Assembly: GCA_035236585.1 (NCBI GenBank)
Contig: CP141139.1
Coordinates: forward strand, 17,996,990-18,060,989
DNA from: Warburgia ugandensis
Lineage: Eukaryota; Streptophyta; Magnoliopsida; Canellales; Canellaceae
Direction: 5' to 3'
Length of the DNA stretch: 64,000 nt
Numbering within the stretch: the stretch's first letter is position 1; each line of letters opens with the position of its first letter. Below are positions 23,772 through 35,409 of the stretch, in pieces. The position numbers and the translations under genes are program-made. The notes under the pieces were generated by a model. The model was not told the origin of the DNA. It made no database searches and saw only the letters and a list, made by a program, of their open reading frames with translations.

Positions 23772-24878
23772 CTTGGGAAGAGTCCAAATATGTCTTTTTC
23801 CCTATAGAAAAATAGAGTTCTTTGCAAGTCATTCTCCAACTAGAAAACATTCAACATAGTTTACTCCAATTAGCATTTTAGGTATGACCTTCTAGGAACC
23901 TTCCAAGTATGATATCTCTTTAAGCTTACCAGTTAAGAAATCATTTTCGTAATTTGATTCAAACTCACTCAATTCCTTAGGTTGTATTTTTTTCGTGCTA
24001 AAGATGATGATGTCTCATCAAGCAAATCTACCTACCAATAACTATATATAGCTCACATTAGAAGATTAATTATACAGGTATTCTCATGAGTAAATTATCA
24101 TTTTATCCATATAAGCAAATTACCATTATATACCTATATTCATTTGTAACACCATCATGGGGTGTGTCGACCCACTTATCCTTAGGCATGTCGCCTTTGT
24201 ACAATCAAGTACAACAGATCACATCTTAATGAACTTTAAATATATTTTAAAACATATTTTGAAAATATAATATCTTAAAAACTTATACATATGAAATCAA
24301 TATAATAAATACTTTAGTAAAGATCATCAAGGTGTTAGGTTTTATCAAGTTCAATTATAAGACTGTAAATAAATATCTTAAGCTATATATAAGAGTACGG
24401 GTCCTAGGTTAGACATCCTATATCCTTTACACAATTATAAATGTTTCACTGCACAAAGTGAGAGTAATCCAATTTCACACCCTTTTTAACTTGGCCTATT
24501 GATTTAAAATTTTTAAGACATTTAATTGGAGACAAAGATAAGAAGGTTCTCTAATCTTGACAATCAGTTGAAGTAGTATGGCTTAGTTGAATCTTAGAGA
24601 GAGAGCTGCTATATCACATATCACTGGCTTCAACTATCTTCAAGAGAAGCTCATTTTATTGCATGCCTCTAAACTAACGTTCATCAAATTTAGTTTTATC
24701 CAAGGTATCTCACTCTCCTTGTCTCCTCAATAGTTGTAATAAGAATCTCAAATCCTAAAAATTTAATCCATTTGGGTTTGTACAAGAAGATCATATATAA
24801 AACGTTTATTAGACTAGAGGAGAGAATTTCCCCCAAGAGAATCGAACAAATCAAAAGGAAAACATAAGAAACCAAGAA

Positions 24879-25041
24879 TCAATACGAGGCAAGCGTCTCG
24901 AAACAGTGGAAGCCACAGTTTATTCTTCTCCAACTTGCTAGGCCTGAGGAACTCCTCTCGTTCTTCTTTCCTCATAACTTAGTGCCCAGGAAAAGCCGCA
25001 GAGATTGCAGCAGCAGCAGTAAAGATAGAAACCGCCGGCAT
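24879..25041 (-). pseudogene. Broken paralogue of the small gene at 34795-35013
   Basis: On minus, the ATG at 25041 opens a frame (MPAVSIFTAAAAISAAFPGH) that aligns with the start of the intact copy (MAVHSFSDFATAVSSVFSRH). A TAA stop then stands where the intact copy has Glu. Beyond the stop the same frame continues to KLEKNKLW, matching KLEKNRVW. About 20 bases are then missing, exactly where the intact copy encodes APEFDGL, and the frame shifts before HCFETLAS and a TGA at 24879-24881. A TATA-like box (TATAAATAG on minus, 25127-25135) and a TCGAGATGG leader motif are shared with the intact copy, so promoter and gene were duplicated together. Confidence 0.8.
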
Positions 25042-25126
25042 GGATTACGATTGATGGATCAAATAGCTGAAAGGAAATGGAGTTATTTATGGAAGCCATC
25101 GAGATGGAGGAAAGGAGATTTCGCAG

Positions 25127-25135
25127 CTATTTATA
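25127..25135 (-). promoter_or_regulatory. TATA box of the small-gene pseudogene
   Basis: TATAAATAG on minus, 86 bp upstream of the former ATG. It matches in sequence and context (TCGAGATGG, then CGCAG, then the box) the TATA box at 35139-35147. Confidence 0.6.
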
Positions 25136-25974
25136 CATACGCGAAGGAAGAGAAGGAGAAAAGAAGAGCCCAGAGAGGAAAGGAAAGTTCCTTGTTTCTT
25201 CGAAAGAAGGATTCCAAAATTTCGGTAAATTATGGGTTGGGGTTAATTCTACCCACTTTTCTCCTTCCATCTCTTGCTCCACGAAAAAGATGTGGCTTGA
25301 CCATCAATCAAACTTTGCAACTGTTGTTTATGGCCATCCAACTGAGTGAAGAAATTTGTTAAGGCAAAAGGGACGGTGGCTGCCATCGTCTCTCCTAACA
25401 GCCATATTTTCAGTCCATATGCGCCATGGGAACGATATGGCATTAGAGGACAGACCATTTATTTAGAAACCAGTTGGCCGACCTTGTATGTAGTGGTGTC
25501 TATTGAGCAGTGCTTGGTTGACAATGCTTATATAATCTCGTTAATCGTACCGATTATGCCTAATTCTTCCATATGATCATTTAATTATTTATCAAATAGT
25601 CCCGTCAGAGTCAGAGCTGTAAGGAGTGCAGAGAAGTCACGCCTCATTTTGCGGTAGCTTTCGATTTCTGTTGGAAGATTTAAGTTGTTCATCACTTTAT
25701 CTTGTTGGAAATTGCGTGGATAGGCTGGAGACCATAATTTATGACATTTGGATGTTTATTGCCTATTTTATATGCATTTAGTTGGACAAACACAAAGGAC
25801 AACCTCGTCAAAAGAGGCTTACTGCTACTTGCACTGTAATTATGCAAGAGAAATCTGGCAACTCATCCTTGGATGGTTCGAGATCACTTAGGTTATGCCG
25901 AATTCTGTAATGGAGCTTTTTAATGGAGAATCGTCACTAAATCTAAGAAATGAAGAATTCTTTGGAAAACTACA

Positions 25975-26580
25975 CTAAGCTCTGCCTTATGGAACAAATG
26001 GAGTGAGCGAAATAGACGGGTCTTTGAAGGTAGATGTCTCACCTCTCACAACATCGCTGATAGAATCAAGGCATACGCCACTTTCTGGGCCTCTAGTAAT
26101 CCGAACTTCAGAAACTACCATGTGCAGCAGATATTGAGGGACTGGAACTCTTTTCGGTCAGTTACTGACCCAAACACCAACTTAAAGCCTACTTGGAAAC
26201 CTTCTCTCAAGCGGCTGGCTCAAATTGAACTATAATGGCTCTGCAATTGGGGGAATTATTAGGGACTCCCATGGCCTCAAAATGGCAGAATTTTCTGGCC
26301 CGGTCAACAAGATGCCTATGAGGCTGAAATCAGTGCAGCTAGAGAGGGAATCAGACACATCACGCAGATATCTCACCTCCCTTTCATTGAAGGCGACTCA
26401 ACAAATGCAACAAAATGTATTTCTAACCCGGACAGAGTACCTTGGAAACAAACATATATTGACGCCAACAGTGAACCAGATGAAAGAGCCAAGGCGGGCC
26501 TCAACCCATCAAACTTTGTGGGTTAATATCAGTGATCATGCTGGGGTTGGTTGATATAATGTCTAGCTCTTCTGCAGGGG
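25975..26580 (+). pseudogene. RNase H-like relic of LINE / non-LTR type
   Basis: Translation gives ALWNKWSERNRRVFEGR, the linker typical of plant LINE or RVT_3 proteins. An RNase H-like stretch follows: YNGSAIGGIIRDSHGLKMAEF, then (frame-shifted) PFIEGDSTNATKC with the GDS motif. The expected first Asp (normally in a NTDG-type motif) has become Asn (LNYNG), and at least two frame changes are needed. It is a dead 3' end of a retroelement or a captured RNase H-like domain; no upstream RT is visible. Confidence 0.6.
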
Positions 26581-29477
26581 ACTTCTTTTCAAAATTTTCA
26601 GGTCACTTCTCTTTTGAAAGTGGATGTTCATTTCTCTTCTACCTAGCATTTTTCATGCTAGCCCATCAGTAATCATATTTTCACTAGCCTTCTAAAAAAA
26701 ATGTTCACAGTCGCTGCTTTTTTTAGTTCTTTTCAAAGATCCAAGACAATTGCCTAGATCATTTAAAATATTTTGAGAGAGCCGAACAAGATTAATGGCT
26801 TAGATCTTTTTAAAAATTTGCTACTATTACAAAATGAGGCTGACTGTAGCTGGGACTCTTTATGAAATAATCCATCTTAATTGTGTGTCCTAGATTGGAG
26901 TTCAAGCTAAAAAATGTGAAAGAAGTCCCGACCACTTTTCATGCATGTTCATCATGTTCGCCATACCAAAAAGGGTAACCCCTGATAAACCAAAGCATTT
27001 GTATAACCCTAACTACTCGAGTCTTTGAAAAAGTTGCAAAATTGGATGATCATAAATTTTTACTCAAGAAAACATAGGTTAAAAGGATCCAGTGGGCATG
27101 ATATTTTATCTATGGCCTATCCAAGCAATTCAGAGATGCTGAATGAACTAGATATAAAATGGGTTCCCCATGATAAAATAGAACTACAAATCAATATGTG
27201 TGCCCCATAAAACATTGTCTTGTCCAATAGTTGTAGGAAAACACAAGTTCAAATTGAAATAACACAAGACACTTATGGATTTGCACTTCACCATTAAGCA
27301 AGCTATTGCCTATCTCTTTAACAATTTTCTCAAAAATACCCTATTTACTAGTTATAAAAAAGAGTTCAACTATCAAGCAAAGTACTTTGCCCATGTAGAA
27401 AATATATATGTAGATCCATACTGATAATAATTACATGATTCTAGTCTTATTCCAAATAGATATTTAGTTGACATGCTACAATTCACTGAAAACCAACAAT
27501 TGATAATTTTATGGGAAAAGTTCTAAACAGGTCTTGCATGAAAAGCCTAGGAATGCTCAGTCAAGACAAATTAGTGTTGATGGGTTGATCTTCTCCTTAT
27601 CTAATAGTTTAATAGATTTATTATATCAACATTGCACATGTGGCATAAAAAGCTACTTCTGAGCAAGCAAGTGCACTTTCCAAAAGCATTTTTCTATAAA
27701 AGAAAATGATACCATCAACAAGATTTTCCTCCAAGTTGACACATGGACTTATCTAGTGTGATACCTAATGGTTTAGCCATCTTATGATGGATTACGGTAG
27801 AGGTGTCACATCCCAAATACTACTTTTCGTAAACAATATCATGCCTAAGAAAATACAGAACAAACTTATGGATAACTTCACTAACATTATCAACTAATAG
27901 CATAATAGCTAGCCTGTGCAACTTGACCAACTATCAAATAAACCCAATTTGACCATCTAATATGAATCCCTAGTACATCAATACTGATCAAATTATCTAG
28001 GGTGTGTACTGAAAGTTTGATCAATTGTTGCCCCATATTATGGGCAGATGGTATTTCCACATCCGCAGAGGAGTATCATTCCACCAGTGTGGATGACTTG
28101 GGCTATCAATCGTCCATATATACTTGTACGGTATTAGACTTTTATCGGATTAAATACACCAAAGGAGAAGGAAAAAAAGAAAAGAAAAAGAAATAGCAAG
28201 ACATTGTTGGGCATAGTTTTGTATGCTTATATGCTAGTTAATTATGAATCTTTTTTGCATTTCAAGTATAATCATATTAAGGGGGATTTCTAAACCCAGG
28301 CTTGCTCATCTTTTAACTCATCGTAAAGCTTGTTGGCTGGTCTTTTGCATGCAGAGGACAAAACTCTTCCAATTTATTTGGCTTTTTTGCCTTTCTCTTC
28401 TTTCTTGGAAAAAACCCTGCAGTATTGAAAAGTACAGAGTGCGTATTGGTATCGATGTTCTGATTCTGTTGAATTCCTTGTTGTCACACAAACTCCAAAT
28501 CTAATCCTTGGCCAAAGATGGAAAGCACCCAAGCCTATTTCAATTCAGGGAGATGCATATTTGCGTGCGGCCAACTGCGCTAAAATTTGTTGCCTTTTTA
28601 GCATGTAAATGATGTGTATAATACCTTGTTCCAAAAAAAAGATGTGTATAAAATGGAATTTTCCACGGGTCTTACAGTATATGGTGGTGCTCACTAGGTA
28701 GGTTAAAGGGCGCCAATAGCTCTCAACCCGTGCTTTGCCTATTGGGACATTGTCTAGCTACTTAGGCACAGATTAGAGAATTCTCTTGGCATTCGCTTTC
28801 CTTTCCAGATCTTGTTACTCTTTGTATTTCTGTTTCTCTTACAATTTGGAAACAAATGCCACCAGTGTCCATAAGATGATGGAGAAAAGCTAAAAAAATC
28901 CATTGTGCTCCCAACAACCAGTTTATGGCCTATAAGCCAAAGACATCACTGGGCATGGATATGATCAGGAAATGTAAAATCTATATATTCACTTGTAACA
29001 CTACATTGATTTGTAATCCAAGCCTCTGGGACCTCAAGAAAGGTTCTGCCAAAGGACTATGTACTAATATTTATTTAGGCCTAGATCTAATAATGATGCC
29101 CCTTCGCATGAGACTATGATCACGTGGTTGCTCTTTCTATAATATGCAAGATTAACACTCTTGATTGCACACACTTCTTGGCCAAAATTTGGCAATCATC
29201 CTACCAATTACATTAGCTAAATTTGATCATTCTTCAGTCATCATGGACTTAAAAGAAGTGCACTTGGGAACAATAGAAGTTTATTTGGCCTAAGCCAACT
29301 CTAAAAGAGACGACCAAGAATGCAGGATATGACGACCAAAAGCATCCATTCCACGTGATTGTCTGGATAATTGTAAGGTCTTATGGCTTATAACATCTCT
29401 CTCCCTGTTACCCCCCTACCGAAACCAAAGAATCAAAGAAATTAGTAGGAACCTAAGAAACCAATCAATGAGGGACA
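26581..29477. other. Intergenic, AT-rich; no gene recognised
   Basis: Several short ORFs on + have no recognisable domain. Sequence at 27030-27180 has weak likeness to the M1 MITE interior (TTGGATGATCATAAATTTTT). Confidence 0.45.
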
Positions 29478-29606
29478 TGTTAGGATAAGCTGTAATCATG
29501 GGATTACAATAGATATTTTATGCTATAATCATGGTGAGAACTCTATTTATATATCTATATTATCCTTTGATAATCAATCAATTTAGTAAATATGTAGATT
29601 TTATCA
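29478..29606 (+). repeat. Short copia-type LTR
   Basis: Begins TGTTAGGATAAGC and ends GATTTTATCA, 129 bp, with a TATATATC-rich promoter-like part. It is followed directly by TGGTATCAGAGC, a primer-binding site for initiator tRNA-Met. The size and the TGTTAGGATA start are typical of Ty1/copia LTRs. Confidence 0.65.
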
Positions 29607-30039
29607 TGGTATCAGAGCGATGAGGTGAAGATCTATTGTCCCGATCAAATCTATCACCCCGACCATTTTTCTTCTTGTTCGTCTACTCAGTCTCTCTCTA
29701 CGAGCGGATCCATGACTGACTTTACATGCTCAGCGAATGTCCTCGCTCCCCTATCTGGCTCCAATCTCATTATTGAAATCGCTCTGCAAACTATATCTAT
29801 CAACACTTTGATGTTGTATCAAGGCGGCTCACAAATGAGACTTATGCCATTGACTTTGACTTCCTTCTCTCCTCCTCCTACCTCGTCTTCTTCATGCAGC
29901 TCGGCTTCACCACACTTTAGCTAGATCAGTCCATCCAAAAACACCAAGAACATCATGTTGACAAAAGCCCTTGATGTAGTGGCCAGTGGCTTCTTCTACT
30001 ACCTCTTTGGTTTCGCCTTAGCCTTTGGAGTGTTGAGCA
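29607..30039 (+). mobile_element. Copia-type primer site and 5' internal fragment
   Basis: The primer-binding site TGGTATCAGAGC occupies 29607-29618. A leader and an open frame (29625-29924, or from the ATG at 29711: MTDFTCSANVLAPLSGSNLI) follow; this would be the gag start, but I cannot confirm it. The fragment stops where the gag-only LTR element begins at 30040. No copia pol is present downstream, so only the 5' end survives. Confidence 0.5.
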
Positions 30040-30396
30040 TGATAGAGTAATCTAGAAGGAGTAGGAGGGTTCTAGAATTCAATATGGAACATTGATGTAT
30101 TGACACATGTAATAATCCTAACTATCCATTGAGGAGGTGGATGGAGAAGAGCAACTATAAATAAGAGTTAGCTCCTCATTTGTAATCAGCTCAACTTAGT
30201 TAAGCTTAATTCATTAGAGGGTAATTGAGAAAGTCCCTTTTCTACATTCTCTTGAGTTCTCTCATTAGTTTTATGGGTGACTAAGTGTAGCCCTAGCAAG
30301 TGAGAGTGGGGAGTTAAAGGTTGATTTGTATTCTGCAAAGGAGTTGTGCATAAGTGTCGCTCAAGTTTAGCATAGGTGAAACTACAACTCTTGACA
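30040..30396 (+). repeat. 5' LTR of the gag-only element
   Basis: TGATAGAGTAATCTAG start and CTCTTGACA end. It contains CTATAAATAAGAG (TATA box, near 30153) and shares with the 3' LTR the block CAAGTGAGAGTGGGGAGTT. Several substitutions separate the two LTRs, so insertion is not recent. Confidence 0.8.
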
Positions 30397-30581
30397 ATTG
30401 GTATTGGAGCAAAGGTTAGGCGGTTCGAGTTAAAAGCTGCTTGTGGTGATTGTGAACCTCATGATAGCGTCATGACAAGTGGGTAAGGAGTGGCCAATAT
30501 GCTTGTGGAGGTCCAACCAAGGATTAGGAGGGAGAGGTTTAGAGATCCATCGAGGGCGTTGGCTTAGATGCTTGCATCACT

Positions 30582-31700
30582 ATGTTTGAGGAAACGTTTG
30601 ATAAGTTAGAACAAACCTTGTCTGAATGTTTAGAGAAGTCTAATGCCTTTGTGGACACCTTGCATAGTCTTAAGGGCAACATGCAAAGCACGGTTGAGAT
30701 GTTTAAGTATATCAATGCTAAGACCACTAAGAGAGTAGAATGCATGTCTAATCACCTTGAGACAATGGAAGGCAAAATAACTGAGCTACATGAGGAGGTA
30801 GTCGGTCTAGAGGATGTCAAGATTAGATTGATCTTGTTAGAGAAGGCCATAACTGGTGAGGGAGGATCTGGACCAAAGGAGTTTGCTCTTAAGGTAAAGA
30901 TCCTTGAGTCTACAAGCTACAAGGGAACCTGTGATGCTAAGGACTTGGAGAATTTTCTATAGCAAATTGAGAAATACTTTAAAGCTGTCAAGATTTCTGA
31001 GGAGGCCATGAAGGTGTATGTGGTAACAATATATCTCATTGATGACGGGATACTATGGTAGAGACGAAGGTATGATAATGTAGCTGATGGTTGTTGTACC
31101 ATTCTACTTGAAAAGACTTTAAGAAAGAGATCAAAGCCCAATTCTTCCTAGAGAATATAGAGTATTTGGTCTAGAAGAGTTTGAAGTAGCTAAAGCATAC
31201 GAGATCTATCAGTGAATATGTTAACCAATTCAGGCTTTGCTCATGAACATCTCGGAGATGATTGAGAAGGATAACTTGTTCTTCTTCATGGATGGGTTAC
31301 AACCTTGGCAGAATAAGAGTTGCAAAGGAGGGGAGTGTAAGACTTGGCCACTACACTCTCAACTGTAGAGAAATTAGTGGAGTTCTATAAGAGGGCTAAA
31401 GGTACTATTGAGGAGAAGAAGAGCAAGGCTAATAAAGCCAACAACATGGAGGACAAACCTAAGGGTCATAAGGAAAAGGGCAAGGATGGCCAACATAACT
31501 CCAAGGGCAAAGGTAATTTCATCCATCGTCACTCTAGTTGTTTCATATATGATGGGGATCCTCGGGCAGTAGACTATCCAAAGAAGAAGACCCTCAATGC
31601 CTTTGTGGTTGAAAGGGAAAACCACAAAGTAAGGGATGAGGATGAAGGAGAGAAGCCTAAGATGCGGGCACTTAGACTTCTTAATACCATGATGGGGTAG
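30582..31700 (+). pseudogene. Gag of the gag-only element
   Basis: Frame 30582-30960 encodes a coiled-coil-rich N-terminus (MFEETFDKLEQTLSECLEK). A gag core follows, interrupted by stops and frame changes (LENFL*QIEKYFKAVKISEEA, VVTIYLIDDGILW, then DNLFFFMDGLQPW near 31277). The part at 31344-31700 is lysine-rich (KRAKGTIEEKKSKANKAN) with a damaged zinc knuckle, CFIYDGDPRAVDYPKK, where the second and third Cys and the His are lost. Gag normally forms the particle that packages element RNA. Confidence 0.8.
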
Positions 31701-31733
31701 GCACTAGGGACCAAACCTGTTGCAAGGAAGAGT

Positions 31734-32093
31734 TTGATGTATGTGGGCGTGTGCCTCAATGGCAAAGATACGCGAGCTATGGTAGATACGAGAGCCACTC
31801 ATAACTTCATCTCAGAAGGGAAGGCTAAGATATTAGGCCTCAAGATAAAAAAGGATGAGAGCAAGATAAAAGCGATAAACTCTGAGACTAGGTTAGTGCT
31901 TGGAGTAGTCAATGAGATACCCATTAAGGTTGGAGAGTGGCAAGGCACCATCACATTAACTGTAGTGCCTTTGGACAATTATGAGGTTATCCTTGGAATG
32001 GATTTCCTTGCTTCAGCTAAAGCCATCCCCTGCCACACCTTGGAATATTTAGCTTCTTCAATGAGAGGACCCCTTGTGTGGTCCCAATGTTGA
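31734..32093 (+). pseudogene. Protease remnant of the gag-only element
   Basis: Reads like a plant gypsy retropepsin: MVDTRATHNFIS (active-site Asp-Thr-Gly changed to Asp-Thr-Arg), then VVPLDNYEVILGMDFLASAKA, the second half of the fold. The Gly-to-Arg change would abolish catalysis. Confidence 0.82.
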
Positions 32094-32791
32094 AGGATGG
32101 CAAGAGACAAGGGAAGATACTATTTGCCTTACAGTTAGTAGGGGGATCCATAGCTAGTTTAGAGTAGGCACAACTAAGCTTACGTCATCTAAGTGCCACA
32201 AAGGTGCTATGGTTTGAAAGTTCGAAGGAGAAACTAGTGGTTAACAAGGATGTGCCACAATGGGAGCGCTAAGAGGAACAAGACCAAGTAAAGACATGCA
32301 AGGGACATGGTAACTGGTAGCTGCCACACTAATATGCCGGAGGCACAACAACGAAGGACAGCAACATAGGGGTGCAAGAGGCATGACAACTCACAATTGA
32401 GCAAGGGCATGCATTAGGACAAGGATGCCCACACATTGAAGAGGATAAAGAAGGTCCTCGCAATGCTAATGTGCAAAGGGAGAAATGAGGTAGGGCATCT
32501 CATGAGAATCACAAGGCAGAATGGGACGTGCCCAAGGGCAAAGCTTGTTACACCAGCTGAGATGTTTCAAAGAGAGTGTCAATATTATCAGGTGGAGGAG
32601 AATGTCATAGACTTGCATTGCAAGGCCCATGACCAAGTCCTACAGGGTCCAAGGAAGGCCTGTTTAGCTTGTGGATATGACCTGAGAGACTTAGACCCAT
32701 TCCTGAATTTATGGAGCAAGGCCTAATTTTTGGAGAAATCCTTGTAAATATCTAAATCTTATGTAGTAGAGTCTAGAATACTCTGGGAGGA
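32094..32791 (+). other. Internal region of the gag-only element with no recognised domain
   Basis: Where pol would lie there are about 700 bp of sequence with a 96-codon frame (32436-32726) of unknown nature. I see no RT, RNase H or integrase motif in any frame. Confidence 0.6.
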
Positions 32792-33137
32792 TGGTAGAGT
32801 AATTTAGAAAGAGTAGGAGGGTTCTAAAATAAAATCTGGACAATTGATGTATTGACATAAATAATAATCCTAATCATCCATTGAGAACAGGGATGGAGGA
32901 GAGCAACTATAAATAGGAGTTAGCTTCTCGTTTGTAATCAGCTCAACTAAATTAAGAACAATTCATTGAATGGTAATTGAGAAAGTCTATTTCTGAGTTC
33001 TCTTGAGCTTTCTCTTTACTTTTGTGGGTGAATAAGTGTAGGCCTAGCAAGTGAGAGTGGGGAGTTCAAGGCTGATTTGTGTTCTGCGAAGGAATTGCGC
33101 ACGGGTTTAGCATAGGTGAAACTGCAACCGAGTGACA
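32792..33137 (+). repeat. 3' LTR of the gag-only element
   Basis: TGGTAGAGTAATTTAG start, CTATAAATAGGAG TATA box near 32910, and CCGAGTGACA end. It pairs with 30040-30396 in direct orientation. Confidence 0.8.
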
Positions 33138-33311
33138 AATATGGTTTGCATTATTTCAATGCCTGGCCTCACTTATACTAAACATATGGTTTGGATTATT
33201 GCCGTGCTTGCAAATCCACCACATAAGAATTAAATGTTTATACTAAAGTTTATTGAAAACGACTCATTCTACAAATATAATTATTAAGTTATCGCATTTT
33301 CAACTTATGTA

Positions 33312-33315
<4 letters not shown>

Positions 33316-33366
<51 letters not shown>
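33316..33366. repeat. (CT)n microsatellite
   Basis: About 25 uninterrupted CT units. Confidence 0.97.
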
Positions 33367-33368
<2 letters not shown>

Positions 33369-34640
33369 AACCAAATATCACTAAAAAACTAGAACAACTA
33401 AACTATGGCGTCTTATGGTTCCCAAACATGTTTTCTGTTTTCAAACCGAAAAGGAACGAAAAAAAAACGCTAAACATAAGATTTCAACTGCAACTTAAGC
33501 TATTCATCTTGTTTCCCCTCTTGATTCTTGACCAGTGATGATCTTAACCGATGTTTCTTTGCTTTGATAATGATGAGTCCTAGGAAATAAGTACTCATCT
33601 TGTGTTGGGGGTGGATTTTTTGCTCACCACTCTACTCATTTGCCCCTCAGCAGCAAGTCAAAATTTGCATGCCGCGCCTCGCTTCAAAAATTAGCTCGGG
33701 CCACTAAAGAGTCGCTGTATCCTAAATTTGAGGAATACAAGGCCCTAAAAGGACCTTATCTAGATGTCCCCACGTTTGGCATGAAGAGGGCCCACCTTTG
33801 GGTGACTCAACCCATTCATCACATTCTTCTGGCCTTTGGATAACTAGCAGTTCAAAGGCGGACGAGAATTGGATGATTTTAACGCCTACAAAGCATTTAG
33901 AAACTTTATACAGACTGTGGTTTAAATTCAACTCTTAACATGTTGTAGGATCCTAGAATCATTCAATTATGGAAGTCTTTTACTTTTTAATTATCCAAGC
34001 CAGAGCAACATCTTTGGACGGGCGATCAACATGTCAAATGTGGACGCCTCTAATTAAGTTCGTTTAGGACCTTCCTCGGTTCGGCCTTGCATTCTTACCA
34101 AAATTTTACCAGAGTAGGAAGAATTCCCATACCTGAAACACTCTGAAATACTGTAAGTTTTAGAATTTCTTTTGGCAGTCATTGTTAAATCGATGCGATT
34201 ATATGAATGATTTAATTGGGTTTTAAAAAAAATGCAATATGGGATTTTTCTTCTTGGAAGAAAACGTAAACTAAATCGGAACCAAGACCCCCCGACGTGA
34301 AGTGACAATGTTCGTCTTCAAGATCAAGGATCGAGATCTGTAAAAATGTTGCTACACGACCCAAAAGTTGATGAATAGAATCACCCACAAACTCACCCTG
34401 CTATCAAACTATTATATAAAGAATCAACTGGAGAATCCTCGCCAACCAATTGATTGAATTCTATATGTATATATACTTAAGACGGTGGATCAAGTCTTTG
34501 TAATCAGTCTACTGTCCGGTGACATAGTGCAATAAAATTTCACTCGGGAAGAAAAAATTAACTGACCGAATAACATACCCCCCTGAATGTAAACGATAAT
34601 AGAACCATACTGGATGAGCTAAAAATGATGATCAATGTGG
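33367..34640. other. Intergenic; probable 3' flank of the small gene
   Basis: No gene recognised. A short MITE-like phrase (ATTGGATGATTTTAACG) occurs near 33868. Confidence 0.45.
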
Positions 34641-34794
34641 CAATATGAGTTACAGAACTCTTCTGCAAGCGATCTTCATTTCGAATGAATTGAGGGTATT
34701 TACAGGAGGCTTGTTACAGACTCATCAGACTAAAACAGGGAATTTTTCCCTTCGAACGAATGAAGAAGGAAAGACAACAAGCCGAAAAGCACGA

Positions 34795-35013
34795 TCACTG
34801 AGAGACAATTGTCTCAAAACAATGCAAACCATCAAATTCCGGCGCAACCCACACCCTATTCTTCTCCAACTTGCCAACCTTCGCCGATGGTGGACTCTTC
34901 TCCTTCCTTGGCATCTCCTTGGCCACCTCTATTTTACTCTCCTTTATAGCTTCATGCCGAGAGAAGACCGAAGAGACTGCAGTAGCAAAATCACTAAAGC
35001 TATGAACCGCCAT
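34795..35013 (-). CDS. Small uncharacterised plant protein (72 aa)
   Basis: An intact 72-codon frame on minus starting MAVHSFSDFATAVSSVFSRH. The middle is charged (KESKIEVAKEMPRKEKS) and the C-terminus is conserved-looking: KLEKNRVWVAPEFDGLHCFE, then TIVSQ and stop. I see no signal peptide or membrane segment. From memory the C-terminal Pro-x-Phe-Asp-Gly-Leu ... Phe-Glu-Thr pattern resembles that of small plant proteins of unknown function, but I cannot name a family. Support for a real gene comes from the well-placed TATA box (126 bp upstream) and from a diverged paralogue at 24879-25041 on the same strand, which keeps the same frame up to two disabling lesions. Confidence 0.72.
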   Translation of the reverse strand: MAVHSFSDFATAVSSVFSRHEAIKESKIEVAKEMPRKEKSPPSAKVGKLEKNRVWVAPEFDGLHCFETIVSQ

Positions 35014-35138
35014 CTCAAACAGTCGAGTTGAAAATTATCGAACCTAAGACTTTCGCTTCGAAATCTCAAACAGCAGAACTGGAAACGGTCGAACATATGA
35101 AAATCACTTCGAGATGGCAAGACAAAGGGCGCAGCAGG

Positions 35139-35147
35139 CTATTTATA
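35139..35147 (-). promoter_or_regulatory. TATA box of the small gene
   Basis: TATAAATAG on minus inside GGCTATAAATAGCC, with the leader TCGAGATGG-like motif shared by the pseudogene copy. Transcription would start roughly 30 bp downstream on minus, leaving a leader of about 90-100 bases before the ATG. Confidence 0.65.
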
Positions 35148-35409
35148 GCCCAAACAAGAGAGATAAGGCAAGAGATGAGTCTAGAAAGTGGCAAGAACCG
35201 TCCCCCAACACGCTTCTTCGTTTGGGGGACCGAATCCGAAGTTTCGATGGAGGATGGTGGGTGTGAGTTTCGATATTTGTCGAGAGAGTTGTCGAATTCC
35301 GAAGGCTTCCGAAGGCCATCCAACTTGGAATGGAATTCTTGGAAGGGGGGTGTTTGGATAGGTATTGCTTGAGAAGTTTCCGGGGTTTGCAGACTACGGA
35401 AGCCGTGGC

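Larger units (their letters stand above)
19916..24878. other. Intergenic, MITE and microsatellite rich; no gene recognised
   Basis: It contains the M1-family MITE at 21261-21488, (GT)n at 21511-21578, (CTT)n near 20898 and (AAT)n at 23733-23771. No coding region of recognisable family was found on either strand. Confidence 0.5.
30040..33137 (+). mobile_element. Gag-protease-only LTR retrotransposon (TR-GAG-like)
   Basis: Two similar LTRs (30040-30396 and 32792-33137) in direct orientation enclose about 2.4 kb with gag, a worn zinc knuckle and a worn protease, but no RT, RNase H or integrase. The primer-binding site is TGGTATTGGAGC (30399-30410) and the polypurine tract is GGGAGG just before 32792. 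The organisation matches non-autonomous gag-carrying LTR elements that rely on another element's pol. No matching 5-bp target duplication is visible (GAGCA left, AATAT right). Confidence 0.75.
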
